A model generated the notes under the pieces. The model searched no databases. It worked only from the letters and a program-made list of their open reading frames with translations, and had not been told where the DNA came from. From the NCBI GenBank assembly GCA_023078555.1, contig CM041197.1, positions 2,514,501 through 2,578,500 on the forward strand: a stretch of DNA of 64,000 nucleotides, given 5' to 3'. Of the stretch, positions 45,407-58,400 are shown one piece after another; positions within the stretch are counted from its first letter, which is position 1; each line of letters begins with the position of its first letter. The position numbers and the translations under genes were made by a program. This DNA is from Ulva prolifera. Lineage: Eukaryota > Chlorophyta > Ulvophyceae > Ulvales > Ulvaceae.

Positions 45407-48400
45407 TCAATCAACATCCATTTCCTCATCCTCCTCATCCTCCTCATCCTCGTCTTCTTCATCATCATCCTCTTCCGCTCCCTCTTCCTCCTCTTGCCCA
45501 CCCCCAGGCCCATCCCCGCCGGCCTCCTCCGCGTCAGGCTTGTCAGGCTCGGCGTACGGGTCCACCAGCCCGTCGTGGGTGCGGGCGCGGAAGAACCACG
45601 CCGACATGCGGGCGCCCTGCAGCGCGGCACGCGCGCTCGCGAGGTGCGCTGGGCTGCCGCGGTGCTCCGCGTCAACCGGCCCGCCGAGGTGCACCTGAAA
45701 GACCGCGCAGTCCCCCCGCTGCAGCTTCTGCAGCAGCCGCACACCGTCAGCCATGCCCAGTCAGCATGCATGGAATCTGAGACAGTCAAACGCTGGCAGA
45801 GGCTTGTGTGCCCTACGATCGATGCCGCAGCATTGGCACATGTTACATGCAGAATGTCCGGCAAATCTTGTTAGCTCTCTGCATGAATTTCTTCGTTTCG
45901 CACAGGCAGTGCGTGCACACCAGACGATCAAAATGGGGCCCTTGTGGTCCACGTAGACACAGCTTCCATGCAAGGTGCCGAGACGCACACCACGCACCAA
46001 CTGTCCAATGCACCAGCGCCCGGATTTAAATACCAGAAGCTGTACATGCATGTAGGCATGTATAGATGAAAGACTACATAGCCTACATTCACGCATTGAC
46101 AACGTGCACCGGCAGTGGGGGGAGCGGCACACGTGTGCGATGGAGACGCCACGCCAGCCGCCGCTGAGCCCCGCCGAGCGCACGCCCGCACTGTTCGCAG
46201 CACCTTTCGGCAGGAACTGCAGCACCGACTCCTCCGCGCCGTCCGCCGGCAGCGCGGCGCTCGCGCGGCGCCCCCCCGTCCAGAACTGCCGCTCGAGGCG
46301 GCCGCTGCGGACCGAGATCGTCATCGCCGTCTTGCCGGCGCCCTTCTCGGGGAAGAGGTGCAGCGCGTCGCTGGCGTCAGAGTCGGAGGAGGGGTTGAAG
46401 CTGTCGCAGCCGAGGGCGCCGAGCACGGCGTGCACGAGGTCCTTCGGCAGCTGCAGCCAGAAGCCGGAGTCGATCATCGACACCGTCAGGTTCTGCAGCA
46501 GCACGCTCTCTGTCACGTCGCCGTGGCCCGTATGCGCTGCCCTTGGTGCTCTACCCACAGCATCAGCACCAGCGGTGACACATGATCGGATTGCTCCCAC
46601 GGCCCCTGATGTATTCATTGGGGAAAGCCACTGCATGGATCTGCGTACTGTGAGCCTCGCTGTACGGTAACCTAAGACTTCAGTGGTCGGCCAGACCCTG
46701 GTCGTGTGGGCCTGTGAGTGGCAAGGCCTGAGGTGGACCTCGTGTCTTGATTCGAGCACAAGGGTAGATCGGCAGGGGTGGCCATGCGGGAGGTGGAGCG
46801 GTGGGCGTACCACGAAGCAAGCGAGCGCGCCCTCGCCCAGAGACTCCAGGTGCACATCCGCAGCCTCGCCCGCCGCAACCCAGGCGTCGCGCGATGTCGG
46901 CGGTGTCGTGTTGTAGCCAACGCAGTGCCGCACGGTGCCCTCTGGCGCCGCGTACGCCACTTCCGCGGTCTCTGCCGCATTGCGGCGGCCGGCCGCAACC
47001 GGCGGCGCGCCGCCGCCTGCGGCGCGGCGCGCAGCGCGGCGCGCAGCGGCGGCGGCGGACTGCGCACGCTTGCCCTCCGCGACGCTGGCTCGGTAGTCGG
47101 CGTCGGCCTTGGCATCTGAGTAGTCCGGCACCACGACGGCGCGCCGGGGGCGCTGTGCGGCTCGGCTCTCGTTCTCGCTCCGCTCGGGTACAGCCTGCAT
47201 GCCTCCGGCACTCGCAGCCTGCTCCGGCACAGCTGCATCGTAGCACGCATAAACGCATGACCGTAGTGGGGTGTGGCCGCACCTTGCGTGCCTTCTTCAC
47301 AGGCGCGGCCTTTGCTTCGTCAGCCCCAAACAGGCCCACCAGGTCAGCCTGGAGCTGTGCCAGCCGATTCTTATTCTCCTCGCGCCGCCGCGCACGCTCT
47401 CGCTCCAGACCGGTCATGTACGCAGCCTCGGCCTCTGCAGCCCGTTGCTCGTCCGCACCGCCCGCAGCTGCTTTGCCTGCTCCCGCCCCCTCAGTCACCT
47501 CATCAGTCCGACTCCAGGAGCCTGCAGCGTAAGCTCCAGCTGGCTCCGTACCGGGCGTGCCCTCCAGCTGCTCCTGGCCGATGACTGCCCCGCCATCTGC
47601 CCCAGTCGTACCTGCTGCATCAGAGGCCCAGTCCCCGGCATGCTCACCCGAGGCACCGGTGTCAAATGCGGCGGGCAGCCACGGCGGCGATGGTGGCGCC
47701 ATCGCCGCAGCATCGGGCGAGGGCATGCGCAGACAGCGCGGGCTCAAGGGCTCCACCGCCCTGGCATCTGCACCCGCTGTGTCTGTGCTTGCAGCCCCGG
47801 GCGGGCCGGAGGCGGTGGCCGCTGCATCGACAGTGGGCACGCAAGCGGTTGCCACTGCTCTCCCGTCACTGCACTTGCGCCGCTTGCTGGGAATGCCATA
47901 GCCGGGGGAGTCCACGGCCACTGCAAGGGCGGCGGTGTGGGCTGCTGCCGTGGGCTGCGCTACAGGGCTCCCGTGAGCCACATCTCCTCCCGACGCAGTG
48001 GCACCCTGAACCGCTTCCTGCTCCGGCGGGGAAGCATCCGTGCTGAGGTCAGGCCTGGAAGCCAGCTCAGCCTGACACGCGTCCACCGCCGCCTCCGCGT
48101 CGCCAGGCACGCAGAAGCGCACGCGCCTGCCAGGCTGCGCAGCCGTACCACTCGGCCCCCCCGTATCAGCGCCCTTCATCGCTGACTTGACATCTGCCCG
48201 CTGCTTCATCACAGCTGCCGCCGGCGCCGCGTCGATCAGCTTCTGCCCCTCGTCAAATGCATGCCCGGCCGCCAGCATCTCCTCCTCGAGAGCACCCTGG
48301 ATGGGCCGTGGCAGCTGCGCCGCCGCACACTCGCGTCGCGCAGCATCAACGTCGGCGCCCGCCACCAGCGCCCGCCGCTCCTCCAGCACCCGCTCTGCCC

Positions 48401-49145
48401 ACTCAGCCCGTGTCTCCGCCCGCGCCGGCGCCCCGCAAGCCGCCGGGTTGCTCCTCTGCACGAAGGGGGTAGGCCCGTCAGGCTGGAACGGCGCCGTCGG
48501 GGCAAACGCTGCACGCAGCGTGCCTGCGGCTCCCACGCGATGCTCCACAGCGGCAGTGAGCCGCGCTGCGGACGAGAAGGGAAACATCTGAAGCATGTCC
48601 TCCGCCCACACCGGCACGGTCGCCCCCGGCTTGAACCCGCTGTCCGGTCCGCCCAGGTGGTCCTCCGCCTCATCAAACGTGTCCCGGTCGCGCCGCGCCG
48701 CGGCCGCAATGCGCTTTGCTGTGCGCCGGTGGAGCCAGCTACCAGCGCGCAGCACAGCGTCCGTGCCGCGGGGGGGCCGGGCCGCAGCCATGGCTGCGGA
48801 CACCGCCGCGGCCTTCTGCGCCGCCCACACATCCTCGAGCGGCGCGGTCTCCGGCATGCCGGCGATGTCAAAGGCGTCGTGCACGAGGCATGCGCGGGGC
48901 GGCGCGGGGGCGCAGCGGGCCTGTTCCGGCACCACCGGGAGGCCCTTGCCCGCCTTAGAGGAGGCCTTCCTGGCCCCGCCCTTTGCACCGGCCGTCCTTC
49001 GTGACGGCGCTCCCTTCCGCCTGCACTCAGACGCAGCTCTCTCGCGGCAGCACGGCAGGCGGATCACTCGGAGTGGCGTAGGCAAGTGGCTGCGTGCGAT
49101 GGTCGGCCTTTTCTGGAGTCTGCAGAGTGCAGCGGTGCAAAACAC
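45407..49145 (-). CDS. Orphan protein with long disordered region and acidic tail
   Basis: Four minus-strand exons, 49145-47283, 47194-46814, 46492-46133 and 45727-45407, join in phase 0 throughout to give 974 residues. The first exon (621 codons) is Ala/Pro/Gly-rich with a basic N terminus (GARKASSKAGKG), a possible nuclear signal SKRRK, and a charged helix near its end (RERARRREENKNRLAQLQ). The second has PRRAVVVPDYSD, then an Ala/Arg helix. The third is the most globular part: NLTVSMIDSGFWLQLPKDLV, LGALGCDSFNPSSD and TAMTISVRSGRLERQFW. The last ends in about 30 almost exclusively Asp/Glu residues closing with EEMDVD. Acidic tails of this kind occur in histone-binding and other nuclear proteins, which makes a nuclear role a reasonable guess and no more. 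No domain recognised. The start at 49145 is the first ATG of the open frame, but an acceptor-like GAGTGCAG near 49,020 leaves open an upstream exon. Confidence 0.7.
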
Positions 49146-49423
49146 ATGCGGCTGCCCTACGATTCAAGCAGCTGGAAATCTCTGCCGAAGGATGCCCGCT
49201 TTGGCGGACGTATGCATGTAGTACACCACCGCGGGCCAGCTGCAGCATGGCAATGTTGTACACCAGCGCAGGACACACGGCCCCGTGCTTGGGCTGCGAA
49301 GTCTCGCATGCACAGCTGCGATCGGGTAGGCATGCATGGCAGGTGCAACCCATGATCAGCACGATGCTGGCGAGCAAGAGCGGCGTGACAGTCACGCACA
49401 GGATGCCTCTACGCGAGATACGG

Positions 49424-52400
49424 TTATACAGGAGGGTACAGCTGTGTCGAACAGTGAGAAAGCGAGGGGGGGGGTATGGTGGGGAGAAGGGAGGGGGCGC
49501 ACGAGGCACCAGGCAGGAAGATGTCCGAGCCCTGGCCGGGGAAGCCAATGACTTTGATGCCTTTGACGCTCCAGCCCTTCGCATCCAGGACCTCCCTCAC
49601 CTGCTCGCGCGTGCCTGCGCCCACCAACACCGTCTCGTGCGACCAAACCATATGGCGTCCGCACTACTCATGCCCGCCATCGCAATGGACGGTGGCTACA
49701 GGTGCACAATGGCAAGGGAGTGCAGGTCAAGTACAGGGGAACAGGCCAGGGCTGGTGATAGTGTAGGCAGCATGCAGTCGGCCACAGCCTGACCGACGAG
49801 TGGGCAGGGCGCTGGCAGAGGCGCGCGCACCGTTCAGAAGCGCCTGCCGCGTTCGCAGAGCCGACACTGGCACCAACGCCGCCGCGATGCCGTCCCTGCT
49901 CGGCCGCAGCGGCACCTCCTGGCCAGCTGCCATCACGCCGCACAGCCCCGCGCCGGCCTCCGTCGCGACACGCACCCGCTCGCACGTGTGCTTCGGCAGG
50001 AAACCCTGTGCCAGCGCGATCACCTGCGCGAGGCGGAGGCCGCGCCAGCCGAGCGGTAGCGCCACGCCACGCGCCGGTGGCCACGACAGCCGCATGATGA
50101 CGGACTCATGGTAGTCGGAGGCGCACGGCCGGAGGAGGGTCTCCCGGGCGGCCGTGGTGGAGGGGAGAGGCATGATCGGGTAGGCGTACGGCTGCAGGGC
50201 GCAGCTCCTGACGGGGTCTGTCGTAGCGTCCGTGTCTGCAGCGGTGGCAGACGCCGGCATGTGGGAGGGGAGCTGGAGGCCGTGCTCCTCCAGCAGCTCC
50301 TGCAGTGCCGCGGGGGCGCTACCAGCGTGTAGAAGTCGGCAGGGCTCACGTGGATGCCGTGCGTGTGTGGGGACACTGACTTGAATGGCACTAGCGCGGT
50401 GCAATGTGCGCAAAGGCAGATGCATTCTGGGCTTGCGTGCAACCAAGAAGGGCATTTTCTCTTGTTGCACCAGTGCAGATGCGCTTGGGCACCAGGCGCT
50501 GTTGCAGTGATTGCACTGGGTTGTGTAGGGGGGTTGTCTGCAGCTACGCAGAACCGCCCTTTCGCCTCGGGGCCGTGGCTCAGGCGCGTGGTTCGGACGG
50601 ATGTGCATGGACACGAGATGGCTGGCTTGACACCCAGATGTACATGAGAAGCACAGCGTACTGAGTCGCTCAGCACAAATTCACAGCATTTGCCAGACTC
50701 TGCAGAAAACACAGGAGTGGCTCAGCAGAAATGAGCTCGAATGGAAGGGGCAGCACCAGGAGGCCAGGCATAAGGCCGAGTGCATCCTCGAAACCCTGCG
50801 GCCGCTGCACGAGCGCCGCCTGCGCCATGAGCCGCTCGCCGGACCCCTCAGCTGCCGCCTCCTTGCGGGCCGGGAGATACGGCACGAGCTCCGCGGGCGC
50901 AAAGCCCGGGTGCAGCTGCTGCTCCGGCAGCGCCATGCCGTTCGTGCGGTCGTCAAAGCCGTCAAAGAGCCAGTTGAAGGTGTCCCGGGGGATGGCATCG
51001 TCGCCGGGGAGCCGCCGCGTCGCGCCTGCGAGGCGCTCTGAGACGCCGTGGGGGAAGGGGCCGCGTGCAGCGGACAGCGGCGTGTTGCGGCCTGTTGCGC
51101 GCAGATGGGAGACCCACATGCGGTAGACGGCGGCGCGCTCTGGGGAGCTGAAGCGCCAGTGCTCGCGGTTGAACTCCAGCCGGCCGCCGCTGCAAGCCAC
51201 AGTGTTAAGCCAGGGCACCAGAGCAGATAGGAAAGTCAATGGAGGTCGGTCTGGCTTCGATGGCACGACACAGTCGGATCATCAATTACGATAATCAAAT
51301 ACAGTCGCTTCACATGTTCGATGCAGCTCGGTGCCCGGGGCGCCTGGGGCTGCAATGATCGCCGGGGCTGTGCAATGCACGCAAGCACACGGTACAGCGA
51401 CCACATGTGAATGAGGCAGCGCGTCAAGACCTCATACAGCGCTGCAGTGCTCCACAGAACACCGACACAAGTGCGCCCAGTCTCAGCACGTCCCTGCAAA
51501 CAAGCCCAGCAGAGGGAACAAGGCCATTCGCGAAGGAGCAAGGGTCGCAGCGGCGGAGGTGGGTGGGGGTGGCATCAAATTATGCAGCATGCAGTTCAGC
51601 GCTTGGACATTCGTAATCCCTTTGATGCAGCCATTGCAGACGCAGGTGTGGGAGGCTGCAATGGAGCCACGTGCCACCGGCGCATGCGCACCGGGAGAAC
51701 ACTGCGGTGGTCGCCTCCACCAGTCCCTGCGCAAAGTGCTGCTTCAGGAGGACCTGAGCGCGGGTGGGCGGCTTGGACGCCTTGATTCTAGCCCGGCCGT
51801 TGATGCCGGTGAGGTCCTTGCGAACCCACGCCGGCCGCCGCTCGCGGCCGTGCGTGCCGCCCGTGACCCGGCGGTGCTGCGTGCAGCGCAGCGCCGCGAG
51901 CATGTCCATGTCCAGCGCGCCGACGCCCCGCATGCTGTCGAGGTCGTGCACGTCTGCCCCTGCATGCATGTGGTGGGTGGTAAAGTGTGCAGCTGTACAA
52001 TGTGAAACCGCGACAGGTATGCGCACGGCCAGCCGCCCGCAAGCCAGCACGGCTGCTCCGCACAGTGCAGGCCACTGCTGCAAGTACCGTCACCATGCTG
52101 GCCTTAGTCTGCGGGCTCTACTCTATCTCTCCCAGCCGGCCGCTGATAATGGCACATGCATGCTATGCACACGTGCGACAAGTTGAAGCGTGAGTCAGCG
52201 AAACATGTCGCAGCGACATTGTCGCCGCGGGCGATTCCCCAGGCGGCAGTCACAGACATTGCATGCTCGGCCACCAAGGCCATCCCCACAACATCGATGC
52301 ATGCACAGCCGAGAAGCGCACCCGCGGGGAGGCGGTCCGCGTACTCAAACTCCTCCGGCGGCGGCCGCCACCAGAACGGCACAAACCGCTCATCCACGGT

Positions 52401-55400
52401 GCCGTCACGCCGCCGCACCTTGGCAAACGTGTCGAGGCCCCAGAAGCAGCGCACACGCGGCAGGGTGAGGCACGACAAGTGCTGCAGGCCGGCGGCGCCG
52501 CCGCGGTCGGGGCCCATGCATTCGGCGTCCCAGTCGCGCGAGGGCACGGGGAGGATGGCCTCGAGCTCGAGGAGGTCGGGGCGGCGCAGCACGACGACGG
52601 CGCGCCACTCCTCCATCGAGATGCCCATCCAGCCGGCGTACAGCCGCGGCCCGTGGGAGACGTGCCGCGGCATGCCCGGCAGGAGGCGCCGGCACAGCGT
52701 GCCTGCACCACGGCCGCCGCTGAGGACGAACCAGTGAGGGCAACAGCCACCGCGTGGTGGAGCACGGCAACGCAGCAATGGGGGAGAAGCAGTGCTTGAT
52801 CGCATCATCAACGGTGGCAGAAGGCTGCAGAGCAGGTGAGGGCGGCGAATGTTGCGGATGACACACATCCCGGCACACAGTGCGAGCTGCGCGTGCGCCC
52901 ACCGACCGCCGTTGCAGCACGCATGGAAGCATGCCCACGCAGCCATAGCCAAATTCCACACTGACAGTTCCAGCGCGCTCAGCTCAAGGACATGAACCCC
53001 GCGCAGTCGAGGTCACATCGCACATCGGCAAGCCCCTGCCAAGGGATCGCTGCAGCGAGCTTGCAGGAATGCAAGCTCGATGGCATACAGGCTTTACTGT
53101 AACAGTGACCCAGGACCACATCGCAAGGGGTGCAGCGCAGGTGCCGACGGGGGAGGGTTCCGAGGGGCGCACTGTCCGATTCGAGCAGTGGCCACAGGCG
53201 CTCTTCCACGGACGGCAGGAGAAGGCGCTGGCGCGAGCTGCCGCGCGAGACGGCGATGCGAGTGCAGAGCGCGGCATCTGCGGCGGTGGTGGGCTCGCCA
53301 GTGCCACCACCGGAGGCTGCCGCGCAGTGCGCACGGAAGGCCGCGACGCCACACGCGAGCAGGGCGCGCAGGTGCTCGAGCTCAGGTGGCTGCGCGATGA
53401 TGTCGCCTTCGTTGTCGTCATCACTGCTGCCGTCCTGCACACCAGCGCAGGGTTTCGTCAGCATGCTGCATGCGTCGTCCCTGCGTGCTGTATGCTAACG
53501 CGGCAATAGTTGCAGGAATTTTCGAAGGTTTGGTGACCGGGGTTATGGAGGAGGCGGTGCCAACAAAGATAGACCGATGAAATTCGGGGCCACGCTCGGT
53601 AACCTCAAGCCGGGTCGCCCCACAATCCTCCGCTTCGGTCAAACTCAACACCATTGTTCTGGTCCAGTGGCGAATTGCAGACAATACAGCGGCTATGTGT
53701 GTATGCTATTGAGCTGTAGCCCCGGAACTACCTACTGTGTATGCTTGGCATGGTGCCGGCCGCTGGCGCGCCAATCGGGCGTCACACAGGCAAGGGATCG
53801 CTGGCGCATCACAAGCGCTCGAGCCAGCAAGAAGAGCACTGCAGGAAGTGTAGAGCCAGCACACCATCCTGTCACCGGCGGCCGCCTCACACAACACGAG
53901 CCGATTCTCGCCCAGAGGCGACCGTGCCTTGGAGACACAGACATCGGGTGGGACAGAGTCCAGCACTGCCCCGACGACCACCGACTGCAGGTATACTCCC
54001 AGAGGCCCCGCCAAGAGCAGAGCTATCGCGCCGTGTGCCTGAACACATGATTGCACCGTCATTGCAGAAACGTGGCTGCAACCAGACTTGACTCCGCAAC
54101 CTCATCAGCCACACAGGGGCCTGAGCATATGGTCGCTCTGCCTGGAAACAGGGCGACTGGCTATTTTCTGCTGGACATCTTATGTTTTGCGGGTGACCTC
54201 AACCAGCAGGCCAAGGCTCTTCGATCAGGCAGAATGCATGCTGATATTGTCTGCCACAGCAGCGCGATCACATCAGGAACGCACAAATTCGAGGCTGTCC
54301 TGCCTGCTGCAGCGTATTCGCTGCGAGGCCTGATCCATATCGCCATCAGTTGCGACCCGGTTGCTTCCTTCCGCAGGGGCCTCGGCATCTTCCATGTCCA
54401 CGTCTGCATCTGCGGGACCATTCAGGTCCACGGCATCTATGCATCGCTGGCCTGTGCCGCCGCCTGGGAGACTCTGCTCTGACTCGATCTCAAGGCAGCT
54501 GTCCGCATCGGCAATGAGGGCCAGCAGCTTCTGCATCGCGAGGAGGTCTGCCGCCGCTGCTTGCAGCGCCCTCTGCTTCTGACATTCCTGCAGGTGCAGG
54601 GGATCGAGGTGTGACCTGACGTGCGACCACAGCATCACGAGTGCCTGGGATCCTTGGCTTCGCCAGTGCTACGTGCATGTCGCTGCAACTGTCACACTGC
54701 TGCAGCGGTGCCTGCCCGTTGCACTGCTTGCTTACGTCACATCACCAACAGCTCTGGCGGACATCTTGCCATATGCATGGCCCCTCTGCAGCCCAGACAC
54801 ATCGAACATAAGTTACAGCCGGCAATGCATGGCTCAGGTACGAGAGGGGCAGAACTGGCATGCTTAAATGCTTTTTATCAGCGCATTCGCCACCCAGACA
54901 TGCACAATCGACAGCAGGCCGGGCAGCGCACCAGCTGATTCTGCAGGTAGCCAAGCATGGGAGGGTTCACGATGCAGACATCACTACGGATGCCGGTGCC
55001 GAGCGTCGCCTGCGTGTGCCTCCCGCAGTCGAGCTCAAACGCCCACGGGTACAGCGGCTTCGTGCTCATGAAGTCATGCATGCGCGCCGTCAGCACGCCG
55101 TACTCCGCCTGCAGCTCCTCCGCTGCGGCTGCAGACGCTCCGGAGGCCGTGTGCGCGGCGGGTGCTTCAACAGGGCCGCGATGCGGCGGCGCGAGGGCGG
55201 CGCGGGCGCGCTCGCGCAGGCGCACGAGGCGGGTGTCCAGGAGGCCGGAGGTGCGCGCGGCCTCGAAGAGGGCGGTCTCGGCGGCGGTGAGGGGGAAGGC
55301 GCGCTTCAGGAAGCGGTGCTCGGGGCGTGTTAGGCGGCCGAGGTGCGGCAGCGCGACGTTCAGCAGGCCCGTCATGTGCCAGTTGCGCCGCGATATGTTG

Positions 55401-58400
55401 ACGATCTGCATGCATGGAGTAGCGCCTTTAACAGGTTACAGATATCGACAGTTCGCCTTGAAAGCAGCAACCGCGGAGCCAGACCCGCCTGCATCGGATC
55501 AGGATTTGGCCAGATGCTGACAAGCTTTGCGTGTTGAGGAAATGCAGGAGGTCGATGAGCTGTGTGGAGGGGTGCTTGGTAGCAGGTGATGCCGCAGAAG
55601 TATAGTGGCAGCTCCCCACATGCAGGCAGCATGATGAACCTCTACGTGACGGTGGGAGCGGGCGGGATCCTGAACGGTCAACCGCGAGGCATATCTCCTC
55701 CACACCTGCACCAATCGCCTGCCGCCCGCATGCATGCACATCATGCGCAGCCGGATGGCAGCTCCAGGCAACCAATCCCTGCTGCCATTCAGCTATCGGG
55801 ACAGGTGGCACCAATAGATGGCATCCTGAACTAGCAGCAATGGCACAGCATGCACAGCGATCGTGACAGACGATTTGTGCCAATATGCTGGGCGGCGAGG
55901 TCATCCTGCGAGCCGACAACGTCAGAGGGCTTGTGGAGGACTGAGCGCCTCCTGGCGCATCTGGAACCGCGGAGGGGGGCGCACGGTGAAGAAGCGCGGC
56001 ATGGAGATGCGCTTCGGGTCGAGGGTGCAGACGTGCGGCGTGTAGAGGCCCTTGCAGCCTCCCGACGAGAGGAAGTCCCGCATCTGGCGCTCCTCGTCGG
56101 CGCAGAACTTGAGCAGCGCCTGCGACGCCGCCGACAGCAGTCGCGGCCGCCGGAACCTGTCTCCGCACGTGATCAGCAGCACCTCCTGCACAGCAGGCAC
56201 ACCATGCGCTCTCGCTGCAAAAACGCCGCACATACATACATACACATGGTCGGCTCTCGAATGCATGGGTGGCCACAAGTGCGACAAGAACAAAGCAGAC
56301 GCACCCATGCAGGAGCCTGCAGCGAGGCCCCTGAATTGTTGACTGCCTAAACTGCCTCAGTGCTCGGGACGGAGCGAGTCTCACAGCAGGTTACTCGGGC
56401 ATCACACAGCAAGGCTGGGCAGCGGCGGAGTGGGCCTCGCCCAAACCAGATGTTCTGGTCAGCGCCTCCCCTCAACAAAGAGCACACCACAGGAGGCAAC
56501 GCGAACCTTGACAGCAGGCTTGGGCGAGGAGGGCTATACACACATACATGTTCGGAGGAGCGCACCGTGAGGATAGGCCGGATCATCGCAGGCCACGTGA
56601 AGTGCGGGTCGGTGCACTTTGGGGGCAGCGTGGTCTCCCGCAGCTGCCTCTTTCCTGTCCGCGGACACAGCTCGCGCAGCGAGGCATTGAAGCAGCCCAG
56701 GTACTCCCACGGCCGCACCAGACCCGGCTGCACGACGGGCAGGCGCGCCAGCGGCGCGGTGACCGAACTGGCGGCCAGGACCGCCTTCCGGCTTCGGTGC
56801 TACAGCGCAAGCCGCCATGTGAGGTCAGGAGTGACGCGGAAGCAAGGCGGGGGACCATGTGAGGACAAGGCAGCGCTTGGGGCTGCGACGCAACCGCGCG
56901 TGCATACTCCCAAGAGCAAGCATCAAGTTGTGCAGCATGCGGCTGTGCGCCGCGGCCAAACAGGTGCCACCGCGTATGAGTCTACCGTGAGTGACAGTGC
57001 GGCAACGGACTTCACAGACTCCTCATGTCAGGGACATACAGACTGGCAATGTTGCGTCACACGCAAGCCCAGGCATCCTGCTCTTGCACAGTGCCTTGCA
57101 CCACAGCAGCATCACTCCGCTGACGACTGCATGGGCAGTGAGAAGCACACCCGGGCGGGCCGTGTTGGGGCATTGGCGTCACGCGGAGTGGCATTCCACT
57201 TCGCACACTCTGGCAGAGGCTTGCCCGCCTTGACGAGCGCCTGCCAGCCGGCCGTCATAAGCTCGTGCTGCTGCGCCATCGACAGGCTGCACAGCAGCAG
57301 GTCAACTGGCACAGACTGCCTCCACCTGTCGTGGTCCTGCGGCCCAAGCCCATCCTTGCAGTCCCCGAAGAGCTCGATGGGCGCACTCATCGGGGGCAAT
57401 CCGGACCAGGGCCCTGTCGCCACGGCAGCGCGGGCGGGGCTGTCTCCTGAATCGCTCATCAGGCAGTCCATGGCAGCTTCATGCGTAGCGTCAGCGGCAG
57501 GCTCGGGGTGGCCTGTCTCCAGCGGGGGAGGGTACGGCCGCATGCCCGGCTCATCGGAGTGCACTGTCATGTGCTTGAACAGCCGCTCGTTGCAGCCGTG
57601 GAAGGGGAGGGGTGGGGTCTTCACGGCAGCCTGCTCTGCCTTTGTCGGCGGGCACGATGCAGCATCGGGAGCACAGAAGCCCGCCCTGAAGCAGCCGGAC
57701 GGGGCAGGTCAGCACACAAGAGCACACGAGGACACAGTGATGTGATGTGCGAGCTGGGGCAGCGGCGCTCCGCAGCAGCAGGCTGTATGCCCGGGCATGG
57801 TTCTCGAGATGGCAATGGCCCAATGGCCGTGGCCATGCAGCCAGCATGAATCGAATCATGCATGAATACATGCGATGACTGGGCTCCGTGCGGCAGCTGG
57901 TATGAGGAGCTTGGTCCCGTCGTGCGAGGCACGTGTGCACTTGCACTGACCAATCAGCTTGCAAGGCTAGCCACAAAGCTTGGATCAATAAACAGCTAGC
58001 CCGGCAGCCGTGACAGATCATGCTGCAGCCGCGCACACATGTGACATCGAGGTGACAATGCGAGGGACGGTGGCAGTGAGGAGACACACATGTAGGCCGC
58101 TCGGTGGCGCTGCTTCGAGGTGCCATGCAGCCGCTCCAGACCCGCCACGCACGCGGCAGAAAAGTCACACTGCAGATACTCAAAGCCACGGCCTCGGCGT
58201 TTCCCCAGCAGGAGCAGCAACAGGCGGCACGCTGCCGTGGCCGCAACGGCGATCATGGCTTCCTTGCACAGCCGGTCCGGCCCTGCAAGCACTCAGTCCC
58301 TCGGGAGCCAGTGCTGCACGGACTGCCACACGCGGATGTGGCAACACGCAGATGTGTGGCCGGGAGCACACATCTGCGTGTGCACGGGCTACCACGCGCA

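Noticed and set aside
45419-45500. TCCTCA microsatellite
   Set aside because: It is the codon pattern of the acidic C-terminal tail of the minus-strand gene and stays in frame to the stop.
47271-48185. 304-codon + strand frame
   Set aside because: Exact antisense shadow of the first exon of the acidic-tail gene; its length follows from the high GC content there.
49020-49651. Joining the acidic-tail gene to the large orphan as one gene
   Set aside because: The only plausible donor (after SDIFLP) and the GAGTGCAG acceptor are out of phase for the frame that is clearly coding downstream.
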